Assembly (NCBI GenBank): GCA_027486725.1
Contig: JAIXOP010000011.1
Span: 1 to 64,000 of the forward strand
Direction of reading: 5' to 3'
DNA: 64,000 bases
Source: Burkholderiales bacterium
GTDB taxonomy: Bacteria > Pseudomonadota > Gammaproteobacteria > Burkholderiales > Burkholderiaceae_A
This document shows positions 40,667-53,854 of the stretch, one piece after another. Made by a program: the position numbers and the translations under genes. Under the pieces are notes generated by a model, which was not told where the DNA came from, did no database searches, and saw only the letters and a program-made list of their open reading frames with translations. The stretch's first letter is position 1, and each line of letters begins with the position of its first letter.

Positions 40667-41307
40667 CGGCCGGCCTTCACCAAGACGGCCTCATAGCGCT
40701 GGGCCTTTGCCCGATCGCGGAAGTCTTCGGCGTCTTTGCGCGAGAAGGGCCCCACGCGCACCCGCCAGCGACTTCCGTTGGCGGTCTTGACCTCCGACAC
40801 ATCGGTGGGGCCCGCGCTGGCCACGCGCTTGGCCACGGCCCGGGCGGTTTTCTCATTGCCATAGGCGCCCACCTGCACCAGCCAACTCCGGTCTTCGGCA
40901 TCGGCCTTGGCCGGGGATTCCTTGGGCGGAACTGCTGGGGCCGGTGCTGCTGCCGGTGCCGATGTTGGCGCTGATGTGGGTGCTGATGTGGGTGGCGATG
41001 CGGGTGCCACTTCGGACACGACGGGAGGGGCAGGCTCTGCCGCGGGTGCGGGAGCCCTCCCCTCGGCCAGACCAGGAACCACCGCGGCGGCCGAACCCAG
41101 GCCCGCCGAGGCGTCGGCGGCTGCCTCGCTGGAAGGCATGCGCAGCACAAATTCATGGGCCAGAGGCCGCGGCCGATCGCGCAGGATGGCCATGGCCAAG
41201 GCGGTCATCGCCATCAGAAACACCAGGGCTCCAAGAAGACGCCAGCGGGCCCGCTGCTTGAGCTCGGCCATGGGGTCTGCGGTGCGTGGGCGGGATTCAG
41301 ACGGCAT
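40663..41307 (-). CDS. SPOR-domain membrane protein (DedD/FtsN-like)
   Basis: The 214-residue bitopic protein has a cytoplasmic N-terminus, one TM helix (WRLLGALVFLMAMTALAMAI), a long periplasmic Pro/Ala-rich linker, and a C-terminal SPOR domain (SWLVQVGAYGNEKTARAVAK, then RVRVGPFSRKDAEDFRD) that binds denuded peptidoglycan at division sites. In this position (folC-SPOR-cvpA) it is the DedD-type protein. The linker holds PTSAPTSAPTSAPAAAPAPA, encoded by a 12-nt tandem repeat. The ATG at 41307 overlaps folC by 11 nt. Confidence 0.9.
   Translation of the reverse strand: MPSESRPRTADPMAELKQRARWRLLGALVFLMAMTALAMAILRDRPRPLAHEFVLRMPSSEAAADASAGLGSAAAVVPGLAEGRAPAPAAEPAPPVVSEVAPASPPTSAPTSAPTSAPAAAPAPAVPPKESPAKADAEDRSWLVQVGAYGNEKTARAVAKRVASAGPTDVSEVKTANGSRWRVRVGPFSRKDAEDFRDRAKAQRYEAVLVKAGR
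40950..41010 (-). repeat. 12-nt tandem repeat in the SPOR-protein linker
   Basis: GCTGATGTGGGT (plus-strand reading) occurs twice in a row with diverged copies on both sides (GATGTTGGC, GGCGATGCGGGT), coding the Pro-Thr-Ser-Ala steps of the periplasmic linker. Copy-number changes would alter linker length in units of four residues without shifting the frame. Confidence 0.75.
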
Positions 41308-42691
41308 GGGGTGCTTTTCCGATTCGACGGGCCTCATCATAGACCGCACCGACCAGGGCGAAGGATCCGAAGACCACGATCCGGTCTGCCGGCTCGCAGG
41401 CTGCGGCCGCCTGGGCCAACGCCTGCGAGGGATCGGCCACCACCTCGATGGCTGCAGGCCCCACCCCCGGGCGCCCTCCATCGGGCAGGCTGGATTGCAG
41501 GCGGTGAAGCGTGTCGGCCAGGGCAGCGCCGGTTCTCTCGCGCCCTGTGGAGACGCCTTGGGCAACGCCCAGATCGGTGCAGATCCATCGATCGACGCGA
41601 GACATCAGGTGCTGCAGCGCGCTGGCGGCGTCCTTGTCGGCCAGCATGCCGACGACGGCCACGGTGTTGGGGTAGAAGCCCATCTGATCGAGGTTGGCTG
41701 CGAGTACCCCCACCGCCTGAGGGTTGTGGGCGACATCGAGGACCACCGCCGGCTGGCCGGGCAGAACCTGAAATCGGCCCGGGAGCTCCACCTGGGCCAG
41801 GCCCTGGCGGATCGCCCCCATCGACACCGGCAGTGCATCGCGCACCGCCGACAAGGCGGCCATGGCGGTGCTGGCATTGAGCAGCTGATTGGCACCCCGA
41901 AGCGCGGGAAAGCCCAGGGCATTGCGCCGCTGCCCCCGGCCGGCCCAGGACCACTGCTGGCGGTCGCCCTGGAAGTTGAAGTCGCGGCCCATCAGCCAGA
42001 GGTCGGCACCCAGGGCTGCAGCGCCTTCGAGCACCGAGTTGGGGGGCATCGGGTCACCCACAATCAGGGGGCGGCCTGCGCGTGCGATGGCCACCTTCTC
42101 GCGGCCAATGTGCTCGCGGGTCGGGCCGAGGTAGTCCATATGATCGAGGTCGATGCTGGTGAGCACCGAGGCATCGGCCCCGATCGCGTTGACTGCATCG
42201 AGGCGGCCACCCAGGCCCACCTCGAAAATTGCCAGGTCTGCAGACTCTGCATGGCAGAGCCGCAGGGCCGCCAGGGTGATCGCCTCAAAAACTGTCAACG
42301 GACCCGCCGTAGGGTTGGGCCCCAGGGCCTCGCGCTCGAGCGCTTCAATCTCGTCGAGGGCCGTCAGCCAACGTTCGGCCGCCACCGGCTCGCCATCCAC
42401 ACTCAGCCGCTCCTCGAAGTGACAGAGATGGGGAGAGCCATAGACCACCGTGCGGTAGCCCGATGCTCGAGCGATGCTGCCGAGAAATGCGCAGGTCGAG
42501 CCCTTGCCGTTGGTGCCCCCCACCACGATGGTCTGTCGGGCGGGGCGCAGGCCCGCGGCATCCGAAGGAATGCCAAGACCGGGGAGCATGGCCTGAACAC
42601 GCTCCAGGCCAAGAGCGATTTCCTTGGGTCTTCGGGCCTGGCGCTCGGCCAGACGTTGGCCAATCAGCGCGCGGGCCTGGGCTGCCTGCAT
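41297..42691 (-). CDS. folC: Dihydrofolate/folylpolyglutamate synthase
   Basis: FolC adds L-glutamate to dihydropteroate and further glutamates to folates. The 464-residue protein carries the ATP loop GGTNGKGSTCAFL near residue 58, the Mg/ligase segment YGSPHLCHFEER, DLAIFEVGLGGRLDAVN and the C-terminal VVLDVAHNPQAV. It starts one base before the accD stop codon (ATG at 42691, accD stop at 42692-42694) and overlaps the SPOR gene by 11 nt. Confidence 0.96.
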   Translation of the reverse strand: MQAAQARALIGQRLAERQARRPKEIALGLERVQAMLPGLGIPSDAAGLRPARQTIVVGGTNGKGSTCAFLGSIARASGYRTVVYGSPHLCHFEERLSVDGEPVAAERWLTALDEIEALEREALGPNPTAGPLTVFEAITLAALRLCHAESADLAIFEVGLGGRLDAVNAIGADASVLTSIDLDHMDYLGPTREHIGREKVAIARAGRPLIVGDPMPPNSVLEGAAALGADLWLMGRDFNFQGDRQQWSWAGRGQRRNALGFPALRGANQLLNASTAMAALSAVRDALPVSMGAIRQGLAQVELPGRFQVLPGQPAVVLDVAHNPQAVGVLAANLDQMGFYPNTVAVVGMLADKDAASALQHLMSRVDRWICTDLGVAQGVSTGRERTGAALADTLHRLQSSLPDGGRPGVGPAAIEVVADPSQALAQAAAACEPADRIVVFGSFALVGAVYDEARRIGKAPHAV

Positions 42692-43561
<870 letters not shown>

Positions 43562-43582
43562 GGTGATGAACTCCGAAAAAAG

Positions 43583-44400
43583 CTAAGCGGTGGCGGTGGA
43601 CGCGTCGAGGGCCGACCGCACACGATGAAGGAACTGGGCGGCGGCCTCGATGGGGTCGGCCGAGGACTGGCTGGCGCGCTCCATGAGCTGAATGATGGCG
43701 CTGCCAATCACCACCGCATCGGCGTGCTGGGCGATGGCCACCGCCGCTTCGGGGGTCGAGATGCCAAAGCCAACCCCAATGGGGATGTTGCACAGACTGC
43801 GGATTTCGGCGACCCGGGCCGCCACATCGCTGGCCTGCAGGTTGGAAGCGCCCGTGACACCGCGCAGAGAGACGTAATAGAGGTAGCCACTGCCCTGGCG
43901 GGCCACCTGAGCCATGCGGTCGCGGCTGCTGGTGGGTGCGAGCAGAAAGATGGGGTCAATGCCTCGGTCGCGCAGCGCCTCGGAAAATGCCTCGCTCTCC
44001 TCGGGCGGGTAGTCGACGATGAGGACGCCATCGACGCCTGCCTCGGCCGCGGCCGCAGCGAAGGCATCGCGGCCGTAGCGCTCCACCGGATTGGCATAGC
44101 CCATCAGCACAACCGGGGTGCTTTGGTCGGTGCGGCGAAATTCCGCCACCGCCGCGAGGCAGTGGCGCAGGCTCGCACCCAGGGCCAGGGCGCGCTCGCT
44201 GGCGCGTTGAATGACTGGACCATCGGCCATGGGGTCACTGAACGGAACGCCCAGCTCAATCACATCGGCCCCGGCCTCGGCCATCGCATGCAGCAATGGC
44301 ACGGTCGACTCGAGGCTGGGATCTCCGGCGGTGAAATACGGGATGAGTCCCTTGCGGCCCTCGGCAGCCAGCGTCCGGAAGGTCAAGGCAAGGCGTGACA

Positions 44401-44401
<1 letters not shown>
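43583..44401 (-). CDS. trpA: Tryptophan synthase alpha subunit
   Basis: TrpA cleaves indole-3-glycerol phosphate to indole and glyceraldehyde 3-phosphate, passing indole to TrpB. The catalytic Glu is in [12 protein letters not shown] and the Asp in [12 protein letters not shown]; the phosphate loop GVGFGIS is near residue 212. Length is 272 (E. coli 268). Its start overlaps the trpB stop as TGATG. Confidence 0.97.
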
Positions 44402-45621
<1,220 letters not shown>

Positions 45622-45652
45622 GGGTTGTCTCGGTGGGTTCAACAGGGGTGAA

Positions 45653-46324
45653 TCACTCGCAGTCTCTCTCATCGGCCTGGCGAACGGCCTGCACAAAAGC
45701 CAGCATTCGGGCGGGGTCTTTCAGGCCCTTCCGGGGCCGACCTGCCCCATCCAAGGCCTCAATCCCGCTCGACACATCCACCGCCGAGGGTTGCAGCAGC
45801 GCAATGGCTCGGCCCACATTCTCGGCCGACAGCCCCCCACTCAGCACCCAAGGCCGAGGCATGGCTGAGGCCACGGGGGCCACCAGGCCCCAGTCGAAGG
45901 TGTGGCCAGCCCCACCAAAACCAGGGCTGTCTGCGTCCAACAAAAGGCCCGAGGCCTGCGCAAAACGTTGGGCAGATGATACCAACCCCTCCGGACTTGC
46001 CCCCGCCCCAAGCCGCAGGGCCTTGAGCACGGGCCGATTGATCTCGGCCAGCTGCTCGGGGGGCTCATCGCCATGGAGCTGAACGTGGGAGAGGCCCACC
46101 GCATTGGCCACCCGGCAGATGTCGGCCGGATCCTCGTTGACGAAGAGGCCGACCGCCGAGACGAATGGGGGAAGCCGACGGATCAGCCGGGCAGCGAGCT
46201 CGAAATCCACGGACCGGGGGCTCGGCGGATAGAACACAAAGCCCAGGGCGTCGGCCCCCGCCGCCACCGCGGCATCCACATCCGCCTCGCGGGTCAGGCC
46301 GCAGAACTTGATTCGGGTTCGCAT
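45653..46324 (-). CDS. trpF: Phosphoribosylanthranilate isomerase
   Basis: TrpF performs the Amadori rearrangement of phosphoribosylanthranilate. The catalytic Cys lies at the N-terminus in [10 protein letters not shown] and the catalytic Asp in AVDVSSGIE; the phosphate segment [12 protein letters not shown] precedes it. The ATG at 46324 gives 223 residues; the longer frame upstream is truA out of frame. Its first 31 nt overlap the truA 3' end. trpF is stand-alone here, not fused to trpC. Confidence 0.96.
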   Translation of the reverse strand: MRTRIKFCGLTREADVDAAVAAGADALGFVFYPPSPRSVDFELAARLIRRLPPFVSAVGLFVNEDPADICRVANAVGLSHVQLHGDEPPEQLAEINRPVLKALRLGAGASPEGLVSSAQRFAQASGLLLDADSPGFGGAGHTFDWGLVAPVASAMPRPWVLSGGLSAENVGRAIALLQPSAVDVSSGIEALDGAGRPRKGLKDPARMLAFVQAVRQADERDCE

Positions 46325-47082
46325 GCAAACGCCTTGGGGTAAGTGACCTGGGTAAGGCAGAGGCCCTGGGCAGGGAAGGTTCGGGCAGCCTGGCCGCGAT
46401 CGCGGGCGCGCAGCAGCTCCGCCATCCAGTCCTCGGGCTGAGCACCCCGGCCCACCTCCACCAGACTGCCCACGATGTTCCTCACCATGTGGTGAAGGAA
46501 GGCGTTGCCCTCGATGCTCAGGCGCACCAGATCGCCCCGACGCTCCACGCCGATGGCGTCGATGCGCCGCACCGGTGTTTTGGCCTGACATTCGGCGGCC
46601 CGAAACGAAGAAAAATCGTGCTCACCCACGAGGTGCTGGGCGGCTCGGTGCATGGCCGCCGCGTCGAGGGGCTGAAAAACCCAGGTCGCGTAGCGGTGGC
46701 GCAGCGGGTCGTCCACGGGGGCATTGATGATGTCGTAGGTGTAGGCCCGACGGGTGGCATCGAACCGCGCGTGAAAGCCCTGCTCGACCCGCGCAGCCCA
46801 AAGCACACGAATGCTGGCTGGCAGAGCGCTGTTGAGTCCCCGCACCCAGTTCCACTCCGGTCGATCGGCCTCGGTGTCGAAATGCACCACCTGGCCGCGG
46901 GCGTGAACCCCGGCATCGGTGCGGCCCGCAGCGGTGGTGCAGAGGCGGGTCGTCTCGCGCGGCACCGCGAGGAAAAATGCCAGGGCACCCTCGAGGTGGT
47001 CTTGCACCGACTGCCCACTGGGCTGGGTCTGGTAGCCCTGAAAGTCGGTGCCGTCGTAGGCAAGTCCCAGGGCAAGGCGCAT
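46294..47082 (-). CDS. truA: tRNA pseudouridine(38-40) synthase
   Basis: TruA isomerises U38-U40 in the anticodon arm of many tRNAs. The catalytic Asp is in AGRTDAGVHARGQVVHF near residue 52; FHARFDATRRAYTYDI and GNAFLHHMVRNIVGSLVEVG are conserved. Length is 262 residues. It starts 42 nt after asd, where most Burkholderiales carry a large fimV gene, and overlaps trpF. Confidence 0.96.
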   Translation of the reverse strand: MRLALGLAYDGTDFQGYQTQPSGQSVQDHLEGALAFFLAVPRETTRLCTTAAGRTDAGVHARGQVVHFDTEADRPEWNWVRGLNSALPASIRVLWAARVEQGFHARFDATRRAYTYDIINAPVDDPLRHRYATWVFQPLDAAAMHRAAQHLVGEHDFSSFRAAECQAKTPVRRIDAIGVERRGDLVRLSIEGNAFLHHMVRNIVGSLVEVGRGAQPEDWMAELLRARDRGQAARTFPAQGLCLTQVTYPKAFACEPESSSAA

Positions 47083-47124
47083 GGTGGCTGACTGGTGAAT
47101 GGAGGGGTGGGGCCGAACGCCGAA

Positions 47125-48249
47125 TCAGTCCACCAGGATGCGCAGCATGCGGCGAAGAGGCTCTGCCGCACCCCAGAGCAGCTGGTCGCCGCAGGTGAAG
47201 GCCGCCAGATACTCCGGGCCCATCGCCAGCTTGCGCAGGCGTCCCACGGGGATCTCGAGCCGGCCGCTCACAGCCGCGGGCGTCAGGCCGCGCTCGGTGG
47301 CCTCACGCTCGTTGGGGATGAGGCGCACCCAGTCGTTGGACTTCGAAATGAGCGACTCGATCTCACCCAGGGGCAGATCCCGACGAAGCTTGACCGTGAT
47401 GGCCTGCGAGTGGCACCGCATGGCGCCCACACGCACGCAGAGGCCGTCGATGGGAATGGAGCCCGGCGTGCGAAAGGCGGGATTGCCGAGAATCTTGTTG
47501 GCCTCGGCACCGGCCTTCCACTCCTCGCGGGTGGCACCGTGCTCGACCGGCGAGTCGATCCAGGGAATCAGGCTGCCCGCCAGGGGCACACCACGGAAGT
47601 TCTGCACGGGCAGCTCGGGGCTGCGCAGGGTCTCGGCCACCTTGCGATCGATGTCGAGGATTGCCGAGGCGGGGTTGGCCAGCTCGGCCGACACGCTGCG
47701 GTGCAGGGCACCCATCTGCTCGAGCAGCTCGCGCATGTTCTGTGCGCCAGCACCCGATGCCGCCTGATAACTCATCACCGACATCCACTCCACATGGCCC
47801 GCGCGGAAAAGGCCACCGAGGGCCATCAGCATGAGGCTCACCGTGCAGTTGCCGCCGACCCAGGTCTTGCCACCGGCCTCGAGCGCGCGATTGATGACCG
47901 GTCGGTTGACGGGGTCGAGGATGATGACCGCCGAATCGTCCATGCGCAGGCTGGAAGCGGCATCGATCCAGTGGCCCTGCCAGCCGCGTGCCCGCAGAGG
48001 TCCATAGACTTCCTTGGTGTAGTCACCGCCCTGGCAGCTGATGATGATGTCATGCGCAGCCAGCGCATCCAGGTCGTGGGCATCGGCCAGCGTGGGCGCC
48101 GCACCGGCCACCTTGGGCGCGGCTGCGCCCGGGTTGGAGGTCGAGAAAAAGGTGGTGGCCACCTGGGCGAAATCGCGCTCTTCGGCCATGCGCTGCATGA
48201 GCACCGAGCCGACCATGCCGCGCCAGCCAATCAGTCCTAGTTTTTTCAT
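47125..48249 (-). CDS. asd: Aspartate-semialdehyde dehydrogenase
   Basis: Asd reduces aspartyl phosphate (from LysC, 2181-3428) to aspartate semialdehyde, feeding DapA and the threonine/methionine branch. The NADP loop [15 protein letters not shown] is at the N-terminus and the catalytic Cys135 in GGNCTVSLM; later segments include [16 protein letters not shown]. Length 374 matches the gram-negative class (E. coli 367). It follows leuB after 78 nt. Confidence 0.96.
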   Translation of the reverse strand: MKKLGLIGWRGMVGSVLMQRMAEERDFAQVATTFFSTSNPGAAAPKVAGAAPTLADAHDLDALAAHDIIISCQGGDYTKEVYGPLRARGWQGHWIDAASSLRMDDSAVIILDPVNRPVINRALEAGGKTWVGGNCTVSLMLMALGGLFRAGHVEWMSVMSYQAASGAGAQNMRELLEQMGALHRSVSAELANPASAILDIDRKVAETLRSPELPVQNFRGVPLAGSLIPWIDSPVEHGATREEWKAGAEANKILGNPAFRTPGSIPIDGLCVRVGAMRCHSQAITVKLRRDLPLGEIESLISKSNDWVRLIPNEREATERGLTPAAVSGRLEIPVGRLRKLAMGPEYLAAFTCGDQLLWGAAEPLRRMLRILVD

Positions 48250-48327
48250 CGGGTTGCCGTGGGTGGAATTGGGTTGTGTGTTGGGGAAGGTGTGTTGGGG
48301 ATGTGCGTCGCGCAGCAGGGGGTCGTC

Positions 48328-49407
48328 TTAGCCGAGGGCCGCAAGAAGCGCATCACCCATGCCCGAGCAGCCCGTGGAGGCCAGACCTGGGCGCGCGATG
48401 TCGGCGGTGGCAGGGCCCGTGGCAAGCACCCGGCGGACCGCATTCTCCAGAGCCACGGCCGAGGCCTCCAGGCCGAAGGTGTAACGCAGCATCATCGCCG
48501 CCGACAGCACCGTGGCCATGGGGTTGGCGAGGTCCTTGCCGGCGATGTCGGGGGCCGAGCCATGGATGGGCTCATAGAGGCCCTTGTTGTTTGCATCGAG
48601 CGAGGCCGAGGGCAGCATGCCGATCGATCCCGTGAGCATTGAGGCCTCGTCGGAGAGGATGTCGCCGAACATGTTTCCAGTGAGCATCACATCGAACTGC
48701 TTGGGATTCTTCAGCAGCTGCATGGCGGCGTTGTCGACATACATATGCGAGAGGGCAACATCGGGGTATTCGGACGACACCTCGGTCACGACATCGCGCC
48801 AGAGCTGGGTGGTCTCAAGCACATTGGCCTTGTCGACCGAGCACAGGCGGTGCCCCCGCTTCTGGGCTGCCTGAAAGCCGATGTGGGCGATGCGCCGGAT
48901 CTCCGACTCCGAGTAGCGCATGGTGTCAAAGCCCTCGCGCTCACCATTCTCGAGAATGCGGATGCCTCGGGGCTGGCCGAAATAAATATCGCCCGTGAGC
49001 TCGCGGATGATGAGCAGGTCCATGCCGGCAACCACCTCGGGCTTCAAGCTCGAGGCGGCGGCGAGCTCTGGATAGACCATCGCTGGACGCAGATTGGCAA
49101 AGAGCTGCAGGTGCTTGCGCAGGCCCAGGATGGCCTGCTCGGGGCGCAGCTCGCGCGGGAGCGTGTCGAGGGAGAAGTCCCCGACTGAGCCAAAGAGAAC
49201 GGCATCGGCCTGCTGGGCCAGACGCAGGGTGGCCTCGGGCAGCGGGTGGCCCGAGCTTCGATAGGCGGCACCCCCCACATCGGCGTGGTCGAGTTCGAGG
49301 GCGAAATGCCCCTGCTCGGCCAGCCGCTGCAGCAGTCGAACCGCCTGATGGGTGATTTCGGGGCCGATGCCGTCGCCGGGCAGCACTGCGATGTGAAGGG
49401 TCTTCAT
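48328..49407 (-). CDS. leuB: 3-isopropylmalate dehydrogenase
   Basis: LeuB oxidises and decarboxylates 3-isopropylmalate in leucine synthesis with NAD. The 359-residue protein starts with [15 protein letters not shown] and shows [29 protein letters not shown] and the C-terminal [20 protein letters not shown], all family hallmarks. It follows leuD after 15 nt. Confidence 0.97.
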   Translation of the reverse strand: MKTLHIAVLPGDGIGPEITHQAVRLLQRLAEQGHFALELDHADVGGAAYRSSGHPLPEATLRLAQQADAVLFGSVGDFSLDTLPRELRPEQAILGLRKHLQLFANLRPAMVYPELAAASSLKPEVVAGMDLLIIRELTGDIYFGQPRGIRILENGEREGFDTMRYSESEIRRIAHIGFQAAQKRGHRLCSVDKANVLETTQLWRDVVTEVSSEYPDVALSHMYVDNAAMQLLKNPKQFDVMLTGNMFGDILSDEASMLTGSIGMLPSASLDANNKGLYEPIHGSAPDIAGKDLANPMATVLSAAMMLRYTFGLEASAVALENAVRRVLATGPATADIARPGLASTGCSGMGDALLAALG

Positions 49408-49422
49408 GGGGGAGGGAGGAAT

Positions 49423-50091
49423 TTAGGGCTGGAGGCTGTGGGGATCTCGGGCGATCCAAGGCTTTTCCGCAAGTCGGCGTGCCTCGTAGGCGCGGATCTT
49501 GTCGGCCTTCTGCAGGGTCAGGCCAATGTCGTCGAGGCCATTCAACAGGCAGTGCTTGCGGAATGCATCGACCTCGAAGGCGGCCTCGAAGGCTGCACCT
49601 GGGGTGGTGCTGCGAATGGTCTGCGCGGGGAGATCAACTTCCAGGGAGAAGCCCTCGTGCGTGGCCACCAGGCCGAAGAGCGCATCGACCTGGGCGGCCG
49701 AGAGCCGAATGGGCAGCAGGCCGTTTTTAAAGCAGTTGTTGAAGAAGATGTCGGCAAAGGATGGGGCGATCAACACCCGAAAGCCGTAATCCTCCAGAGC
49801 CCAGGGGGCATGCTCGCGCGAGGATCCGCAGCCAAAATTCTCGCGGGTCAGCAGCACGCTGGCGCCAAGAAAACGGGGCTGGTTGAGTTCGAACTCAGGA
49901 TTCAACGGCCGCCGGCTCACATCCTGGCCCGGCGCACCCTCGTCGAGGTAGCGCCAGTTGTCGAAGAGGTTGGGTCCAAAGCCGGAACGCTGAATGCTCT
50001 TCAAAAACTGCTTTGGAATGATGGCGTCGGTGTCGACGTTGGAGCGGTCCATGGCCGCCACCAGACCGCGGTGAATGGTCAGTGCGCGCAT
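49423..50091 (-). CDS. leuD: 3-isopropylmalate dehydratase small subunit
   Basis: LeuD is the swivelling-domain subunit of isopropylmalate isomerase. Family text includes [36 protein letters not shown] and [17 protein letters not shown]. Length is 222 residues, slightly above E. coli (201). It starts 3 nt after leuC, with which it forms the enzyme. Confidence 0.96.
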   Translation of the reverse strand: MRALTIHRGLVAAMDRSNVDTDAIIPKQFLKSIQRSGFGPNLFDNWRYLDEGAPGQDVSRRPLNPEFELNQPRFLGASVLLTRENFGCGSSREHAPWALEDYGFRVLIAPSFADIFFNNCFKNGLLPIRLSAAQVDALFGLVATHEGFSLEVDLPAQTIRSTTPGAAFEAAFEVDAFRKHCLLNGLDDIGLTLQKADKIRAYEARRLAEKPWIARDPHSLQP

Positions 50092-50094
50092 GGC

Positions 50095-51501
50095 TCAGTG
50101 GGCTCCCAGACGGCGAATATCAACAAAATGGCCGGCCACCGCAGCGGCAGCGGCCATGGCGGGCGAGACCAGATGGGTCCGGCCACCGGCCCCCTGCCGC
50201 CCCTCAAAGTTGCGGTTGCTGGTGGAGGCGCATCGCTCCCCAGGGCCCAGGCGGTCGGCATTCATGGCCAGGCACATGCTGCAGCCCGGCTCGCGCCACT
50301 CAAAGCCCGCATCAAGGAAGATGCGATCGAGGCCCTCGGCCTCGGCCGCGGCCTTCACCAGGCCCGAGCCCGGAACCACCATGGCCAGCTTCACATTGGG
50401 CGCCTTGGTCTTGCCGCGCACCATGGCTGCTGCGGCCCGCAAATCTTCCAGGCGGGAGTTGGTGCAGGAGCCGATGAACACGGTATCAATCTGAATGTCG
50501 GTGATGGGGGTGCCCGGCTGCAGGCCCATGTACTCCAGGGCTCGGGTCCAGCCCGCCTTCTGCGACGCGTCTTTGGCGTCCTTGGGGTCGGGCACGACGC
50601 CCGTGACGGGCAGCACCATTTCGGGCGAGGTGCCCCAGGAGACCTGGGGCTCGATGTCTTCGGCCCGCAGCTCCACCACCGCATCGAACTGGGCATCGGG
50701 GTCGGTGTGGAGGGTGTTCCAGTAGGCCAGCGCCAGATCCCACTCGGCACCCGTGGGCGCCAAGGGCCGGCCCCGCACATAGTCGCGGGTGATGTCGTCG
50801 AAGGCGACCATGCCCGCACGGGCGCCCGCCTCGATGGCCATATTGCACATGCTCATGCGGCCTTCCATCGGAAGGCTGCGGATGGCACTGCCCGCAAACT
50901 CGATGGCATAGCCTGTTCCGCCGGCCGTGCCGATCTTGGCGATCACGGCCAGCACGATGTCCTTGCCGGTGATGCCGGGCTGAAGGTGGCCCTCCACCCG
51001 GACCAGCATGTTCTTGGCCTTTTTCATGAGCAGGGTCTGGGTGGCCATCACATGCTCGACCTCGCTGGTGCCAATGCCAAAGGCCAGGCAGGCCAGAGCG
51101 CCGTGGGTGCTGGTGTGGGAGTCGCCGCAGACCACGGTCATGCCCGGCAGGGTGGCGCCCTGCTCAGGGCCGATCACATGGACGATGCCCTGACGGGCGT
51201 CGTGGATGTTGAAGTACTTCACCCGAAACTTGGCGGTGTTGGCATCGAGCGTTTCGACCTGCAGGCGGGAGGTGGGATCCGCGATGCCCTGACGACGGTC
51301 GGTCGTGGGCACGTTGTGGTCGACCACCGCCAGATTGGCCGAGTTGCGCCACAGGGGCCGACCGGCCAACTCCAGGCCCTCAAAGGCCTGGGGACTGGTG
51401 ACTTCATGGACCAACTGGCGGTCGATGTAGAGCAGGCAGGTGCCGTCGTCTTGACGGTCGACCACGTGCTCGTCAAAGAGCTTGTCGTAGAGGGTGGGCA
51501 T
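50095..51501 (-). CDS. leuC: 3-isopropylmalate dehydratase large subunit
   Basis: LeuC is the aconitase-type catalytic subunit, holding a 4Fe-4S cluster. Cluster Cys residues are visible in [14 protein letters not shown] and [29 protein letters not shown] is conserved. I chose the ATG at 51501 ([17 protein letters not shown]), giving 468 residues; a further ATG at 51531 adds ten unconserved residues. It lies 54 nt after the MFS gene on the same strand. Confidence 0.97.
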   Translation of the reverse strand: MPTLYDKLFDEHVVDRQDDGTCLLYIDRQLVHEVTSPQAFEGLELAGRPLWRNSANLAVVDHNVPTTDRRQGIADPTSRLQVETLDANTAKFRVKYFNIHDARQGIVHVIGPEQGATLPGMTVVCGDSHTSTHGALACLAFGIGTSEVEHVMATQTLLMKKAKNMLVRVEGHLQPGITGKDIVLAVIAKIGTAGGTGYAIEFAGSAIRSLPMEGRMSMCNMAIEAGARAGMVAFDDITRDYVRGRPLAPTGAEWDLALAYWNTLHTDPDAQFDAVVELRAEDIEPQVSWGTSPEMVLPVTGVVPDPKDAKDASQKAGWTRALEYMGLQPGTPITDIQIDTVFIGSCTNSRLEDLRAAAAMVRGKTKAPNVKLAMVVPGSGLVKAAAEAEGLDRIFLDAGFEWREPGCSMCLAMNADRLGPGERCASTSNRNFEGRQGAGGRTHLVSPAMAAAAAVAGHFVDIRRLGAH

Positions 51502-51555
51502 GGCGTTGGGCGGGTGGGCGGCGCGGGACATCCGGCCGATGACATAAAACCGTCA

Positions 51556-52746
51556 TTATGCCTTTCGCGCCACCGCAAAGCCGATGGCGGCCGCCATGGC
51601 CGAGAGGGCAAAGGTGGCCTCGGGCCCAACCCATTCGTAGACGGCGCCGGCCGCAATGCCCCCCAGCGAGCCCCCCAGGCCATAGCTGGCCATGGTGTAG
51701 AGCGCCTGGCCTCGTGCCTGGGCCCGCGGCGGGAACCATTCGCGCACCAGAGCCACCGAGGCGGTGTGGTGGACTCCGAAGGTCACGGCATGCAGCAGTT
51801 GCGCGGGCAGCAGCATCCAGAGGCTGCCGCCCGAGGCCGCCACCAAAAGAAACCTCAGTGCCGCGATGATGAAGCTCCAGCGCCAGATGCGCGCCAGGCC
51901 GATGCGGGCAAAGATCGGCTGCTGCACGCGGAACAGCAGAATCTCGGCCAAGACACCCAGGGTCCACAGCATGCCGATTTCGGTGCGCGTGTAGCCCTGC
52001 TGTTCGAGCCAAAGGGAGAACAGCGTGTAGATCGGCGCGTGGGCCACGAGCATCAGAAACGAGGCTAAGAGGAACGGCCGCACATGGGCAAGCTGCAGCA
52101 GCGACCCCCCACTCGTTAGCCCTTCGGCAGGCTCATGGACCTCGCGGGCAGGCAGCAGCAGGGCCGAGGCGGCCACCCCGCCAAGCAAGAGCAGCAGCGT
52201 GGAGGGCAGGGCCTCGATGCCGATCCAGTCGAACCACAGCCCGCCCGCCAGCACCGCCACCACAAACCCCACCGAGCCCCAGAGGCGGATGCGCCCGTAG
52301 TGGCCAATGTCGCCGCGACAGACCTGCATGGTGAGGGACTCGGCAATCGGAACCTGACCGCTCAAAAAAAGGCTCATCAGACAGAAGACCAAGAAGAGCT
52401 GCCAAAAGGGCCAATCCCAGAGCAGCAGGCCCGCCGAGGCAAAGGCTCCGAGGGCTGCCAGCGCCACAATGCGTGGCACCCAGGGGGCCGGCGCATGGTC
52501 GGCCAGCCATCCCCAGGCCGGGGGGCCCACCACCCTCGCCCACTGCATCGGCGAGACCAGCACGCCGATCTCTGCGGGCGAAAACCCACGGCCATTCAGC
52601 CAGAGGGAAAGGTAGGGCGAGAAGACCCCGACGTAGGCGAAGTAGCCGCCGAAGAAGGCCGCGAGGCGGCCCGAGGTGTTAATGCTGTCCCGGGCCAGCA
52701 GCCCCTGCGGCATCGCCGGGGATGGGGCCATTGGGCAGAACCACAT
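51556..52746 (-). CDS. MFS transporter (PPP/HcaT-like)
   Basis: This is a major facilitator protein with about twelve hydrophobic segments. The opening [20 protein letters not shown], the WGWLADH loop and [13 protein letters not shown] resemble the phenylpropionate/HcaT-like or LacY-like branch of MFS; the substrate is unknown. The frame opens at 52746, inside the aroC 3' end. Alternative ATGs are at 52731 and 52713, and all overlap aroC (stop at 52679), so up to 68 nt are shared in different frames. It may have been placed between aroC and leuC with translational coupling. Confidence 0.85.
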   Translation of the reverse strand: MWFCPMAPSPAMPQGLLARDSINTSGRLAAFFGGYFAYVGVFSPYLSLWLNGRGFSPAEIGVLVSPMQWARVVGPPAWGWLADHAPAPWVPRIVALAALGAFASAGLLLWDWPFWQLFLVFCLMSLFLSGQVPIAESLTMQVCRGDIGHYGRIRLWGSVGFVVAVLAGGLWFDWIGIEALPSTLLLLLGGVAASALLLPAREVHEPAEGLTSGGSLLQLAHVRPFLLASFLMLVAHAPIYTLFSLWLEQQGYTRTEIGMLWTLGVLAEILLFRVQQPIFARIGLARIWRWSFIIAALRFLLVAASGGSLWMLLPAQLLHAVTFGVHHTASVALVREWFPPRAQARGQALYTMASYGLGGSLGGIAAGAVYEWVGPEATFALSAMAAAIGFAVARKA

Positions 52747-53803
52747 CGGCGTTCTGGGCGCGATGCCTCAGGGCATGGTCGATGAGGACCAGAGCGACCA
52801 TGGCCTCGGCAATGGGGGTGGCGCGGATGCCCACACAGGGATCGTGTCGACCCAGGGTCTCCACGACGGTGGGCTCTCCCGCACGATTGATGGAGTCGCG
52901 CGGCACGCGAATGCTGCTGGTGGGCTTGATGGCGATGGCCGCCGAGATGGTCTGCCCGGTGGAGATGCCGCCGAGAATGCCGCCCGCATGGTTGGTGCGA
53001 AATCCCTCGGGGCTCAGTTCATCGCCATGCTCAGAGCCGCGCTGGGCGACCGAGGCAAAGCCCGCGCCGATCTCCACCCCCTTCACCGCATTGATGCCCA
53101 TGAGCGCATGGGCGAGGTCTGCATCGAGGCGATCAAAGACCGGCTCTCCCCAGCCCACCGGGGCGCCGGAGGCCTCCACCACGATCTTGGCGCCGCAAGA
53201 ATCGCCCGCCTTGCGCAGCGCGTCCATGTAGGCCTCGAGCTCGGGAATCTGGCTGGCATTGCAGGCAAAAAATGGGTTGGCATCTCGGTGCGCCCAGCCC
53301 TCGAAGGCGATGGGCAGGGTGCCCAACTGGGTCATGTGGCCGCGGACCTGCACCCCAAAGCGCTCGGCCAGCCACTTCTTGGCAATGGCGCCGGCGGCCA
53401 CCCGAACCGCCGTCTCGCGCGCCGAGGAGCGGCCTCCCCCCCGAGGGTCGCGGATGCCGTACTTGCGCCAGTAGGTGTAGTCGGCATGGCCGGGGCGGAA
53501 GGTGTCCGCGATGTTGGCGTAGTCCTTGGATCGCTGGTCCTGATTGCGAATGAGCAGAGCGATGGGCGTGCCGGTGGTCTTGCCCTCGTAGACCCCAGAG
53601 AGGATCTCCACCGTGTCGGGCTCCTGGCGCTGGGTGACATGGCGCGAGGTGCCGGGGCGACGACGATCGAGCTCGGGCTGGATGTCGGCCTCGGACAGAA
53701 CCATCCCTGGCGGACAGCCATCGACCACGCAGCCAATGGCAGGCCCGTGGGATTCGCCAAACGAGGTGACGGTGAAGAGATGGCCGAAGGTGTTTCCCGA
53801 CAT
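52679..53803 (-). CDS. aroC: Chorismate synthase
   Basis: AroC makes chorismate from EPSP with reduced FMN, the last shikimate step. The 374-residue protein begins [20 protein letters not shown], and has [35 protein letters not shown] and [20 protein letters not shown], all conserved. It supplies the precursor for the trp genes downstream. The C-terminal GAAGPGQH tail lies inside the MFS overlap. Confidence 0.97.
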   Translation of the reverse strand: MSGNTFGHLFTVTSFGESHGPAIGCVVDGCPPGMVLSEADIQPELDRRRPGTSRHVTQRQEPDTVEILSGVYEGKTTGTPIALLIRNQDQRSKDYANIADTFRPGHADYTYWRKYGIRDPRGGGRSSARETAVRVAAGAIAKKWLAERFGVQVRGHMTQLGTLPIAFEGWAHRDANPFFACNASQIPELEAYMDALRKAGDSCGAKIVVEASGAPVGWGEPVFDRLDADLAHALMGINAVKGVEIGAGFASVAQRGSEHGDELSPEGFRTNHAGGILGGISTGQTISAAIAIKPTSSIRVPRDSINRAGEPTVVETLGRHDPCVGIRATPIAEAMVALVLIDHALRHRAQNADVVLPNGPIPGDAAGAAGPGQH

Positions 53804-53854
53804 GAGGATTCCTGTGCGTCGCGGGGGATGGAAAAAAACGGAGATGCGGAGAGT

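Noticed and set aside
49246-52068. Plus-strand open frame of about 940 codons across leuBDC and the MFS gene
   Set aside because: It is the antisense of leu genes with clear motifs; no domain is visible in it.
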